A DNA stretch of 9,565 nt from Halobacteriaceae archaeon Tc-Br11_E2g27 (GTDB lineage: Archaea > Halobacteriota > Halobacteria > Halobacteriales > Haloarculaceae): the NCBI GenBank assembly GCA_001564135.1, contig LKNH01000086.1, forward strand, positions 1 to 9,565. Reading direction: 5' to 3'. The notes beneath the pieces are model-generated. The model was not told the DNA's origin and did no database searches. It worked only from the letters and a program-made list of their open reading frames with translations. Of this stretch, positions 1 to 6,458 are shown one piece after another. How positions within the stretch are numbered: the stretch's first letter is position 1; every line of letters starts with the position of its first letter. Position numbers and translations under genes: made by a program.

Positions 1-56
1 CCAAACGGAGATATCGGTTTGGATTAGAAGAGAATACTAACCATTGAGAGGCAGTA

Positions 57-842
57 TCAGTCAGTGGGCTGTGCCACCGCACCGTCCCAGACGATTTTCC
101 CTTCCACAGCAAGCTTATCGAGGTGTGCCCTGACCGTGGCGCTAGCTAGCTGTTCAACGCCGGAAATATCCTTCTCATAGACTGCATCCAGCAGCGAATC
201 AATCGTCTCGTGACCCGCTTCAACTGCTGAGCAAACCATTGATTCCCGGGCTAATCGGTGAGCAATCAACCGCTCGCAGACCTCTCGCGGATTTGTAATA
301 ACGGGACCGTGTCCGGGATACAACCGGTCAGGATTCATCGCATGAATCCGGCGTAGCGAGCTCAAATACGCACGCATATCACCGTCAGGTGCACCAACAA
401 CGACGCTTCCTGAGGCGAGTGCAAGGTCTCCGGTAATCAGCGACCGTCCTCCCGATTCCGTGACGCCAAAGGAAACATGCTCAGGGGCATGACCAGGTGT
501 ATCAACGACTGTCACCCCACCAGCAACGGGGATTGTCTCGCCGACGGTGAATATCCGGTCCGGGCGAACGCCAGTGGCTGCCTCGAAAGCGGCCATCCGG
601 CCGTACCGTGACCACACTGTCAGGTCGTGCTCTGTTGCATAGTTCGAAACAGCTCCGACATGGTCTGGGTGATAGTGGGTGAGCGCAATATGGGAAACCC
701 CGTGCTGAGTAATTACCGAATCAAGCCGTGAAGAGTAGGCCGCCGGGTCAATCAAAAGCCCGTCCTCTCCTCCAATTACGTAGGCATTTGTTTTTCCCGT
801 CGGGGCAGTCGTCCCGGTCTCAAGCGATATCCGCGTAACCAT
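57..842 (-). CDS. Metallo-beta-lactamase-fold hydrolase with C-terminal winged helix (LACTB2-like)
   Basis: Predicted zinc-dependent hydrolase of 261 residues, cytoplasmic (no signal peptide or membrane segment). The metal-ligand set of the fold is complete: H56, H58, D60 and H61 in the THYHPDHVG motif, H118 in DTPGH, D139 in ITGDL and H178 in YPGHG. After the catalytic domain, residues about 185-255 (from a conserved HR at 195-196 to the end) look like the helical winged-helix tail of LACTB2-type proteins. Substrate cannot be read from sequence: glyoxalase II, a thioesterase or a nuclease-like activity are all possible within this superfamily. The ATG at 842 is chosen because a TTTAATA box lies about 32-38 nt upstream, giving a very short or absent leader. 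The gene follows the small regulator at 997-1272 on the same strand, after a 154-nt gap holding a hairpin. Family is near certain; function is open. Confidence 0.93.
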   Translation of the reverse strand: MVTRISLETGTTAPTGKTNAYVIGGEDGLLIDPAAYSSRLDSVITQHGVSHIALTHYHPDHVGAVSNYATEHDLTVWSRYGRMAAFEAATGVRPDRIFTVGETIPVAGGVTVVDTPGHAPEHVSFGVTESGGRSLITGDLALASGSVVVGAPDGDMRAYLSSLRRIHAMNPDRLYPGHGPVITNPREVCERLIAHRLARESMVCSAVEAGHETIDSLLDAVYEKDISGVEQLASATVRAHLDKLAVEGKIVWDGAVAQPTD

Positions 843-873
843 TGGATGACAGTCATACTACTGGACGTAAGCT

Positions 874-880
874 ATTAAAC
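874..880 (-). promoter_or_regulatory. TATA box of the MBL-fold hydrolase gene
   Basis: Read on the minus strand this is TTTAATA, 32-38 nt from the ATG at 842. Haloarchaeal transcription usually starts 25-30 nt downstream of the box, so the mRNA would begin within about 10 nt of the start codon. Confidence 0.5.
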
Positions 881-883
881 AAT

Positions 884-905
884 CTCGCCACCCCAGTGTG
901 GCGAG
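884..905. repeat. Perfect 8-bp inverted repeat upstream of the hydrolase promoter
   Basis: CTCGCCAC (884-891) and GTGGCGAG (898-905) are exact reverse complements around a 6-nt loop. On the minus strand the repeat follows the regulator gene (stop at 997) and ends 4 nt before the TTTAATA box of the hydrolase gene. It could be a transcription terminator for the regulator, since a short T-rich run follows, or an operator touching the BRE/TATA region. The sequence does not decide between them. Confidence 0.5.
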
Positions 906-996
906 TATGGTAGCGAAGTTACGTCCGGCAGTATCAGTGAAGGAAAAGGATGTGATTGCTCATCCAACGTGAACAAAAAAGAAGAGTGAACTACCG

Positions 997-1272
997 TTAC
1001 AGCCGAAGCTCGTAGACTTGTTTGCGTGCGTCCTGCAAGCTGTAGCGCGCTTCCACAAGTCCTGTCTCTTCGAGGCGGTTGAGTGCGTAGCGAACGGTAC
1101 GGTCGGGAAGCAGTGACTCCTCGGCGAGCTGTCCCTGTGACATCGGTGCATCCGTTTCCAAAATCTTTGCAACCAGCTTTGCACTTGGTGGGAGTTCGCG
1201 CAGGCGGTCGCGGTATTCCTGTGTCGTCAGTGGTCGGCCGACCTTCCCTGGCTCCTCCACAATTGTGCTCAT
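997..1272 (-). CDS. Small winged-helix (MarR/TrmB-like) transcriptional regulator
   Basis: A 91-residue cytoplasmic DNA-binding protein. Residues about 30-70 fit a winged helix-turn-helix: an amphipathic helix (SAKLVAKILE), then SQGQLAEESLLPDRTVRYALNRLE as the turn and recognition helix. A wing follows at 71-90, GLVEARYSLQDARKQVYEL. A GRPLTTQEYRDRL segment precedes it. There is no ligand-binding or dimerisation domain beyond the HTH, so it may act alone or through dimers made by the helices. I recognise this as a protein type widespread in haloarchaea but know no established target. The ATG at 1272 is preferred over an in-frame GTG at 1278 because a TTTACA box lies 26-31 nt upstream of the ATG. 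A 10-bp palindrome further upstream (1335-1344) could be its own operator. It is divergent from the methyltransferase gene. Confidence 0.88.
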   Translation of the reverse strand: MSTIVEEPGKVGRPLTTQEYRDRLRELPPSAKLVAKILETDAPMSQGQLAEESLLPDRTVRYALNRLEETGLVEARYSLQDARKQVYELRL

Positions 1273-1297
1273 ACCCACTTCTCACTCGATAGTCCTT

Positions 1298-1303
1298 GTA
1301 AAT
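1298..1303 (-). promoter_or_regulatory. TATA-like box of the winged-helix regulator
   Basis: TTTACA on the minus strand, 26-31 nt before the ATG at 1272. This spacing predicts a leaderless message and supports that start over the GTG at 1278. Confidence 0.45.
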
Positions 1304-1334
1304 GTTGGCTATATGCACATCAAAACAATAGAGA

Positions 1335-1344
1335 GTATTAATAC
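1335..1344. repeat. 10-bp AT-rich palindrome in the divergent regulator/methyltransferase spacer
   Basis: GTATTAATAC is a perfect palindrome lying 63 nt upstream of the regulator start. It sits between two divergent genes and could be a regulator-binding site. A 10-bp AT-rich palindrome can also arise by chance, so this is only a candidate. Confidence 0.3.
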
Positions 1345-1435
1345 GTGTATAAGGGACTGACAACAGGCGTCAAATCAGTGCCTCCTGCTGCCAAGACAGT
1401 AATTGGTTGAGATGGTTCGATGAATTTCAATACCG

Positions 1436-1443
1436 TTTTAATA
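1436..1443 (+). promoter_or_regulatory. TATA box of the methyltransferase gene
   Basis: TTTTAATA, centred about 27 nt before the GTG at 1467. This places the expected transcription start at the GTG itself and downstream of the other two in-frame ATG candidates (1407 and 1452), so it fixes the gene start. Confidence 0.55.
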
Positions 1444-1466
1444 GCAGGGGTATGAAAATCTGTAGC

Positions 1467-2177
1467 GTGAAAGGACAGGAGTGGTACCAGGAAGATGATG
1501 TCGCCGAAGCCTACGACGAGAAGCGATTCTCTCGGGGCGGACGCCTCATCGACCGGCGTGAGAAACAGGCCGTTTTAGATGCTCTTAGCCCCGTTGAAGA
1601 CAAGAAAATCCTCGAAATCGCCTGCGGAACCGGCCGGTTTACGACGATGCTCGCCGACCGCGGCGCGGATATCATTGGCTTGGATATTTCCGGCCCGATG
1701 CTCCAACAGGGGCGTGAACGGGCACAATCTGCTGGGGTTGCCGACAATCTAGAGTATATGCGCGGTGATGCCGGCCGATTACCGTTCCCTGATGATGAGT
1801 TTGATGCAGTTCTTGCGATGCGGTTTTTCCATCTAGCGGATACACCGGAATCGTTTATGACCGAGATGCAGCGCGTCTCAAAGGACCAAATCGTCTTTGA
1901 TACGTTCAACCGACGGTCCAGCCGCGTGTTGTATAACTGGGCATTACCGATGGGTTCACATCTCTATTCGGAGACTGATGTGAAGCAACTGCTCGCGGAT
2001 GCAAATCTTGAACTTGTCAACGCTGAGCACGACTGGATTATTCCGTACGGGTTCTATCGGAGCATCCCGAATACGCTAGCTTCTGGAATCCGACGGATGG
2101 ACAGTACAGTCGTGAAAACGGCCGTTGGGAGACCATTTAGCTCGGTCTCTTACTGGGAAGCTCGCGTTCAAGAATAA
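1467..2177 (+). CDS. Class I SAM-dependent methyltransferase (Methyltransf_11/25 type)
   Basis: Transfers a methyl group from S-adenosylmethionine to an unknown acceptor; soluble, 236 residues from the start chosen here. Motif I is ILEIACGTG at 48-56. The ribose-binding acidic residue is D73 in GLDIS. RGDAGRLPF at 99-107 gives the adenine-contacting acidic residue, and FDAVLAM at 112-118 forms the following strand. The N-terminal QEWYQEDDVAEAYDEKRF segment is typical of this group. ATG codons at 1407 and 1452 are in frame, but the TATA-like box at 1436-1443 predicts transcription starting near 1466. That makes a leaderless GTG start at 1467 most likely and removes an atypical Arg/Phe-rich N-terminus. 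Possible acceptors include lipids, quinones and small metabolites; nothing nearby identifies one. It converges on the oxidoreductase gene with only 20 nt between stops. Confidence 0.9.
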   Translation: MKGQEWYQEDDVAEAYDEKRFSRGGRLIDRREKQAVLDALSPVEDKKILEIACGTGRFTTMLADRGADIIGLDISGPMLQQGRERAQSAGVADNLEYMRGDAGRLPFPDDEFDAVLAMRFFHLADTPESFMTEMQRVSKDQIVFDTFNRRSSRVLYNWALPMGSHLYSETDVKQLLADANLELVNAEHDWIIPYGFYRSIPNTLASGIRRMDSTVVKTAVGRPFSSVSYWEARVQE

Positions 2178-2197
2178 CCGTTTGTTACACCAAGCTA

Positions 2198-2833
2198 TTA
2201 TCCAAAATTCTCTACTTTTGCTGTATCAGGTTCGCCACCAGCGGCAGTGATGGCACTCATTGCGTCATCGAGAAAGTCAGCGAAGCCATAGACAAACACC
2301 TGTGTCTCGATAACTGCTTCCGATGGAACAGCTTCGGTAAGTGGTTTTTCGTCCGCAATAACCGTCACAAATGCACCACGCTCTTGAAGTTCCGCGAGTC
2401 GGGACTCGTGTAGTGGCTCATCATCCTGATAGATGATAGTTGCTTCACCACCATCATCGAGCGTTCGTTCCGCAATTCCAACCGCTGGCCCAATTCCTGG
2501 ACCTCCGGCAAGGAGCAAGACCGATTGCTCACCCTCATAATAAGCGTTGCCGTACGGTCCAGAGAGGACAACATCATCTCCGGGTTCAAGCGCCCTGAGT
2601 TGCGGTGTCAACTCTCCATCGGGGTCAATTCCGATTGTCATCTCGAAGGTCCCCGTTACGTCCGGCGAGGAAAGCGTATAAAACCGCGAAACGGTTTCAT
2701 CATCGACAGTCATAGTGAGTTTCAAAAACTGTCCAGGTTCAGCACTAAATCCAGCAGGTGTCTCGAACTGTATCGAAATAGCATCCGACCCGACCGATTC
2801 GATAGCCGCGATTGTCACGGGGATTTCGTCCAT
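2198..2833 (-). CDS. FAD-dependent oxidoreductase of the ferredoxin-NADP reductase family
   Basis: A 211-residue soluble flavoprotein predicted to shuttle electrons between NAD(P)H and a one-electron carrier. The FAD domain carries PGQFLKL (34-39 region) and RFYTLSSP at 50-57, the usual R-x-Y-T/S-x-x-S flavin-binding motif. The nucleotide domain has GGPGIGP at 110-116 (pyridine nucleotide pyrophosphate loop). The family's usual C-G-P motif near the C-terminus is replaced by VYGFADF at 181-187, so the cysteine is absent. The protein ends in ENFG, with a terminal aromatic as in many family members. No iron-sulphur domain is fused. The gene is divergent from korAB across 186 nt, so ferredoxin or a related carrier is a reasonable partner, by position only. 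Start at 2833 is supported by a GTTATC box about 20-25 nt upstream. Family is certain, electron partner unknown. Confidence 0.9.
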   Translation of the reverse strand: MDEIPVTIAAIESVGSDAISIQFETPAGFSAEPGQFLKLTMTVDDETVSRFYTLSSPDVTGTFEMTIGIDPDGELTPQLRALEPGDDVVLSGPYGNAYYEGEQSVLLLAGGPGIGPAVGIAERTLDDGGEATIIYQDDEPLHESRLAELQERGAFVTVIADEKPLTEAVPSEAVIETQVFVYGFADFLDDAMSAITAAGGEPDTAKVENFG

Positions 2834-2851
2834 ACACGTGGTTTAGTCAGG

Positions 2852-2857
2852 ATAACC
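2852..2857 (-). promoter_or_regulatory. Possible TATA-like box of the FAD oxidoreductase gene
   Basis: GTTATC on the minus strand, 19-24 nt before the ATG at 2833. A second AT-rich stretch (minus strand AATAATAATCCC, about 2861-2872) is an alternative box that would give a start some 8 nt before the ATG. Either fits a leaderless or near-leaderless message. Confidence 0.3.
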
Positions 2858-2946
2858 AAAGGGATTATTATTGCTTCACTGCTGAAATGTTGAGCGACTG
2901 TCCGTTCCCTTCAAGTCGTTACATACTGCCCACGTAGGAACATAAA

Positions 2947-2963
2947 ATGGTATTATATACCAT
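2947..2963 (+). promoter_or_regulatory. korAB TATA box inside a perfect 17-bp palindrome
   Basis: ATGGTAT (2947-2953) and ATACCAT (2957-2963) are exact reverse complements around TAT. The AT-rich centre, TATTATATA (2951-2959), is the best TATA box before korA and predicts transcription starting around 2980-2985, a leader of about 35-40 nt. A repressor dimer bound here would occlude TBP, so this looks like an operator over the core promoter. It is also upstream of the divergent oxidoreductase gene. The palindrome is observed; the regulatory role is inferred. Confidence 0.6.
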
Positions 2964-3019
2964 AAATCGAAACGCATGGCAGAAGGCTTTTCGTCACGCC
3001 CTCGGTATCCGAATCTAGC

Positions 3020-4780
3020 ATGCATGAGGACTTGAACTGGGCCATCGGCGGGGAAGCCGGCGATGGGATAGATTCCACAGGAAAGATTTTCGCACAGGCG
3101 CTCTCGCGCGCAGGTCGCCACGTGTATACTTCGAAAGACTTCGCGTCCCGGATTCGCGGAGGATACACTGCGTACAAGATTCGGACGTCCGTCGACCGCG
3201 TCGAGAGTGTCGTCGACCGACTCGATATTCTTATCGCACTGACCGAGCGGACTATCGAGGAGAATATGGGTGAACTCCATGACGGGAGCGTCATCATCTA
3301 CGATGGTGAACGAACCTCGATGCAGGATGTCGAGATTCCCGAAAACATGATTGGGCTCGACATTCCGCTAAAATCGCTCGCAGAGGATGCAGGTGGAGCC
3401 ATTATGCGGAATGTGGTCGCACTCGGTGTCGCTTGTGAGGTTGCTGACTTCCCGATTGAAAATCTCGATGCGTCGCTGGAAAAGCGATTCAAAAACAAGG
3501 GACAGGCAATCGTCGATAACAACCAGAAGGCTGCTCGACTCGGACAGGAGTACGTCGCTGAAAATTACGACCACGACTACGGATACGACCTTGAGACAAC
3601 TGACGAAGACCTCGTCTTGCTCAACGGAAACGAAGCAATCGGAATGGGTGCAATTGCGGCTGGCTGTCGGTTCTATGCTGGCTACCCAATCACGCCCGCA
3701 ACGAGCATTATGGAGTATCTGACCGGCCGTATCGACCAGTATGGTGGGAAGGTCGTACAGGCCGAAGACGAACTGGCAGCTATCAATCTGGCACTCGGTG
3801 CTGCCCGCGCAGGTGCGCGCTCGATGACCGCGACCTCCGGTGCTGGTATCGACCTGATGACCGAAACCTTCGGGTTGGTTGCTACCAGTGAAACGCCGAT
3901 GGTTATCTGTGATGTGATGCGGGCCGGTCCATCAACCGGAATGCCAACGAAACAGGAACAAGGCGACCTCAATATGTTGCTTTACGGTGGGCACGGAGAA
4001 ATTGACCGGTTTGTCGTCGGCCCAACCACTGTTTCCGAGTGTTTCTGGAAGACTATCGAAGCGTTCAACCTCGCCGAAAAGTACCAGATTCCAGTCTTCC
4101 TCGTCTCTGACCTTGCGCTTTCAGTCACCGAACAGACGTTCAGTCCCGACACCTTCGATATGGACGCTGTGGAGATCGACCGTGGAAAGGTTGTCGACGA
4201 GGACGACATCGATAGCTGGCTTGATGAACAGGGCCGCTTCCAACCGCATTTCCCGGCTGCAGACGGAATCAGCCCCCGTGCGTTCCCAGGTACGACCGAT
4301 GGCGCACACATGACCACCGGACTTGAACACGACGCCCTTGGTCGGCGAACAGAGGAAACTGATGTTCGTATCGAACAGGTCGAAAAGCGAGAACAGAAAG
4401 TCAAAACCGCCAAAGAACGAGAAGACTGGGATTACCGTGAGTTTGGCGACCCCGATGCTGATACGCTCGTTATCTCGTGGGGCTCGAACGAAGGAGCAAT
4501 CCGTGAAGCGATGGAATACCTCTCGGAAGATGGCTTCGACGTGCGGTTTATCTCGGTCCCATATCTGTTCCCACGACCTGACCTGACCGACGAAATTGCT
4601 GAGGCAGAATCGACGGTTGTCATCGAGTGTAACTCGAAAGGACAGCTCGCTGACCTCATCGAACACGACGTGCTGGAGCGTGTCGACCGAATTAATAAGT
4701 TCAACGGCATTCGGTTCAAAGCGGATGAACTGGTTGAGGACATTCGGAACGCCGCCGAAGGGATGGAGGTAGAACAATGA
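3020..4780 (+). CDS. korA: 2-oxoglutarate:ferredoxin oxidoreductase, alpha subunit (gamma-alpha fusion)
   Basis: With KorB it catalyses 2-oxoglutarate + CoA + 2 oxidised ferredoxin to succinyl-CoA + CO2 + 2 reduced ferredoxin, the haloarchaeal replacement for the 2-oxoglutarate dehydrogenase complex in the citric acid cycle. Cytoplasmic, 586 residues. Residues 1-185 are the fused gamma domain (GGEAGDGIDSTGK near the start, then SRIRGGYTAY). The alpha PYR domain begins at GNEAIGMGA (203 on) and carries YPITP at 222-226, the signature of this superfamily. A C-terminal transketolase-C-like domain starts about 475 (DTLVISWGSNEGA). Length matches haloarchaeal KorA (about 586) rather than pyruvate PorA (about 630), which is the main reason for choosing 2-oxoglutarate. 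The stop overlaps korB by ATGA. No Shine-Dalgarno is seen before the ATG; a leader of about 37 nt is predicted. Confidence 0.95.
   Translation: MHEDLNWAIGGEAGDGIDSTGKIFAQALSRAGRHVYTSKDFASRIRGGYTAYKIRTSVDRVESVVDRLDILIALTERTIEENMGELHDGSVIIYDGERTSMQDVEIPENMIGLDIPLKSLAEDAGGAIMRNVVALGVACEVADFPIENLDASLEKRFKNKGQAIVDNNQKAARLGQEYVAENYDHDYGYDLETTDEDLVLLNGNEAIGMGAIAAGCRFYAGYPITPATSIMEYLTGRIDQYGGKVVQAEDELAAINLALGAARAGARSMTATSGAGIDLMTETFGLVATSETPMVICDVMRAGPSTGMPTKQEQGDLNMLLYGGHGEIDRFVVGPTTVSECFWKTIEAFNLAEKYQIPVFLVSDLALSVTEQTFSPDTFDMDAVEIDRGKVVDEDDIDSWLDEQGRFQPHFPAADGISPRAFPGTTDGAHMTTGLEHDALGRRTEETDVRIEQVEKREQKVKTAKEREDWDYREFGDPDADTLVISWGSNEGAIREAMEYLSEDGFDVRFISVPYLFPRPDLTDEIAEAESTVVIECNSKGQLADLIEHDVLERVDRINKFNGIRFKADELVEDIRNAAEGMEVEQ
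4765..4770 (+). promoter_or_regulatory. Shine-Dalgarno site of korB
   Basis: GGAGGT, 6 nt before the korB ATG at 4777 and inside the last codons of korA. It is the only well-spaced Shine-Dalgarno in the window, as expected for an internal operon gene that cannot be leaderless. Confidence 0.65.
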
Positions 4781-5640
4781 GTTCAGAGGTTCGATTCATC
4801 GATTTCAAGGCGGATAAACAGCCGACCTGGTGTCCAGGCTGTGGTGATTTCGGCACCATGAACGGCATGATGAAAGCCCTTGCTGAGACGGGCAACCACC
4901 CTGATGATACCTATCTCGTCGCTGGGATTGGCTGTTCGGGCAAGATTGGAACCTACATGCATAGTTATGCGTTGCACGGTGTGCATGGCCGTGCACTCCC
5001 TGTTGGCATTGGCGCGAAACTCGCTAATCCCGAACTCGAAGTGATGGTTGCCGGCGGTGACGGTGATGGCTATTCGATTGGTGCCGGTCACTTTGTGCAC
5101 GCCGTTCGCCGCAATGTCGATATGACTTATGTCGTCATGGACAACCGCATTTACGGCCTCACCAAAGGTCAGGCCTCACCAACCAGCCGTGAGGATTTCG
5201 AAACCTCCACCAGTCCTGATGGCACCAATATGGCTCCGATTAATCCGCTGGCACTGGCCCTTGCTGCTGGAGCCACCTTCATCGCCCAGTCATTCTCTTC
5301 GGACAGTCAACGCCACACCCAGATTGTCAAAGAAGCCATCGAACATGATGGGTTTGGCCTTGTCAACTGTTACTCCCCATGTGTCACGTTCAACGACGTC
5401 GACACCTACGATTACTTCCGCGACACCATCGTCGACCTTGAAGAGACCGACCACGACCCAACCGACTTCGACGCCGCCACCGAGAAAATTATGGATAGCG
5501 ACAAAGAATACACCGGCGTCATCTACCAAGACCCCGACTCAGTCCCATACGAACAACGAGAAGGGCTCACCGAAAACATGGCTGACATTCCAACCGGTGC
5601 CCCGGACGATGCCATGGACCTCGTCCGCGAATTCTACTGA
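4777..5640 (+). CDS. korB: 2-oxoglutarate:ferredoxin oxidoreductase, beta subunit
   Basis: The thiamine diphosphate- and [4Fe-4S]-binding subunit of KOR, 287 residues. CPGCG at 19-23 supplies cluster cysteines C19 and C22, C53 (IGCSG) the third, and C202 in SPCVTFN very probably the fourth, by comparison with the crystallised two-subunit enzymes. The TPP motif runs from GDGDG (94-98) to DNRIYGLTKGQ (122-132), with N123 as Mg/TPP ligand. There is no fused ferredoxin domain, so electrons must leave to separate ferredoxin. Length matches haloarchaeal KorB (about 287), not the longer pyruvate PorB (about 312). The gene overlaps korA by 4 nt (ATGA) with a good Shine-Dalgarno, so the two are translated together in about equal amounts. 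A weak hairpin and T-run follow the stop. Confidence 0.95.
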   Translation: MSSEVRFIDFKADKQPTWCPGCGDFGTMNGMMKALAETGNHPDDTYLVAGIGCSGKIGTYMHSYALHGVHGRALPVGIGAKLANPELEVMVAGGDGDGYSIGAGHFVHAVRRNVDMTYVVMDNRIYGLTKGQASPTSREDFETSTSPDGTNMAPINPLALALAAGATFIAQSFSSDSQRHTQIVKEAIEHDGFGLVNCYSPCVTFNDVDTYDYFRDTIVDLEETDHDPTDFDAATEKIMDSDKEYTGVIYQDPDSVPYEQREGLTENMADIPTGAPDDAMDLVREFY

Positions 5641-5641
5641 A

Positions 5642-5659
5642 CGGGCTTCACCCGATTTT
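5642..5659 (+). terminator. Possible terminator after korB
   Basis: CGGG-CTTCA-CCCG (5642-5654) is a short 4-bp GC hairpin followed by ATTTT, starting directly after the korB stop. The stem is short, so it is weak as an intrinsic terminator, but placement and the following T-run fit the end of the korAB transcript. Confidence 0.35.
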
Positions 5660-5670
5660 GAGCGCTCAAA
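5657..5670. repeat. Perfect 14-bp palindrome upstream of the atpD promoter
   Basis: TTTGAGC|GCTCAAA has no spacer, so it cannot fold into an RNA hairpin and is better read as a DNA-protein site. It ends 6 nt before the atpD TATA box, the usual position for an archaeal activator or an operator overlapping the BRE. Confidence 0.45.
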
Positions 5671-5676
5671 GCGAGG

Positions 5677-5684
5677 CATATAAC
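5677..5684 (+). promoter_or_regulatory. TATA box of atpD
   Basis: GCATATAAC region, centred about 30 nt before the ATG at 5711. It predicts a leader of only a few nucleotides and shows that atpD has its own promoter, separate from korAB. Confidence 0.6.
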
Positions 5685-5710
5685 TGGGTGGGCATTCAAC
5701 TGGCGAGCAA

Positions 5711-6394
5711 ATGGCCAAGGATGTAAAACCCACGCGAAAGAATTTGATGCAGATTGAAGACCGGATTGAACTATCCGAGCGTGGTCACGATACGCTGGAG
5801 AAAAAGCGAGACGGCCTCATTATGGAGTTTATGGAGATTCTGGACCAAGCACAGGATGTTCGGTCCGAGATGGAGGCCAATTATGAGGACGCACAGCGCG
5901 CAATCGATATGGCGCGCGCCATGGAAGGCGATGTCGCAGTCCGTGGAGCAGCATCCGCGTTGAAAGAACACCCAGAGATTACGACCCAATCAAAAAATAT
6001 AATGGGAGTGGTCGTGCCACAGATTGAGTCAACAAAGGTGCAGAAAAATCTCGAAGAGCGAGGATACGGTGTGCTTGGGACGAGCGCCCGCATCGACGAG
6101 GCAGCGGAAGCATACGAGGAACTACTTGACAGTATCATCCTCGCTGCTGAGGTCGAGACAGCGATGAAAAAGATGCTCGAAGAGATTGAAACGACCAAAC
6201 GGCGTGTTAACGCGCTGGAGTTCAAGCTCCTCCCAGAACTTCGAGAGGCACAGGAGTATATCGAACAGAAACTTGAAGAGCAAGAGCGAGAGGAAATCTT
6301 CCGCCTGAAGAAAATTAAGGCCAAAAAAGAGGAGGAGGCCAAAGCTGAGCGAGCAGAAGAGAAAGAGGCCGAGGCAGCCGAAGCCACTGCATAG
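5711..6394 (+). CDS. atpD: A-type (V/A-type) ATP synthase subunit D
   Basis: Central-stalk subunit that sits in the A3B3 head of the archaeal A1Ao ATP synthase and couples rotation to catalysis. It is 227 residues, within the usual family range. The family N-terminus is clear: VKPTRKNLMQIEDRIELSERGHDTLEKKRDGLI at 5-37, the start of the first long coiled-coil helix. The second coiled-coil half includes AMKKMLEEIETTKRRVNALEF, followed by ELREAQEYIEQKLEEQEREE. The last 30 or so residues are an alternating Lys/Glu/Ala tail, common in haloarchaea and probably disordered. There is no other atp gene in the window on either side: korB precedes it and a thioredoxin follows. It has its own TATA box, so it is expressed apart from the rest of the atp genes unless those lie outside the window, which is unlikely here. 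Confidence 0.95.
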   Translation: MAKDVKPTRKNLMQIEDRIELSERGHDTLEKKRDGLIMEFMEILDQAQDVRSEMEANYEDAQRAIDMARAMEGDVAVRGAASALKEHPEITTQSKNIMGVVVPQIESTKVQKNLEERGYGVLGTSARIDEAAEAYEELLDSIILAAEVETAMKKMLEEIETTKRRVNALEFKLLPELREAQEYIEQKLEEQEREEIFRLKKIKAKKEEEAKAERAEEKEAEAAEATA

Positions 6395-6458
6395 CTCTCC
6401 GGGAACGGTATTTTGTTGAATCAGATTGGTGAGTCGACAGTAACTACCGCCATACGGA

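Noticed and set aside
1..22. Inverted repeat CCAAAC/GTTTGG with a 10-nt gap after the hydrolase gene
   Set aside because: Arms are only 6 bp, no T-run is visible, and the window edge cuts the context. It may be a terminator but cannot be supported.
875..1363. 162-residue minus-strand frame covering the winged-helix gene
   Set aside because: It overlaps the recognisable regulator in another frame and its product is Arg/Pro/Thr-rich with no motif or acidic bias, so it is a shadow.
1511..1909. 132-residue minus-strand frame
   Set aside because: Antisense shadow of the methyltransferase gene, basic and Ser/Arg-rich, unlike haloarchaeal proteins.
2887..2924. Imperfect inverted repeat (ATGT..CGACT / AGTCG..ACAT) in the korA-oxidoreductase spacer
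   Set aside because: The arms are interrupted by unequal spacers (4 and 2 nt), so it is within chance expectation.
3982..4777. Several long minus-strand frames opposite korA
   Set aside because: They lie opposite a well-supported gene and show no domain or acidic bias.
3020..5640. Pyruvate:ferredoxin oxidoreductase (porAB)
   Set aside because: Same superfamily, but the lengths (586 and 287) and the N-terminal sequence fit haloarchaeal KorAB better than PorAB (about 630 and 312).
5881..6387. 168-residue Ser-rich minus-strand frame
   Set aside because: Antisense shadow of atpD; the Ser/Ala runs mirror Glu/Ala/Lys codons.
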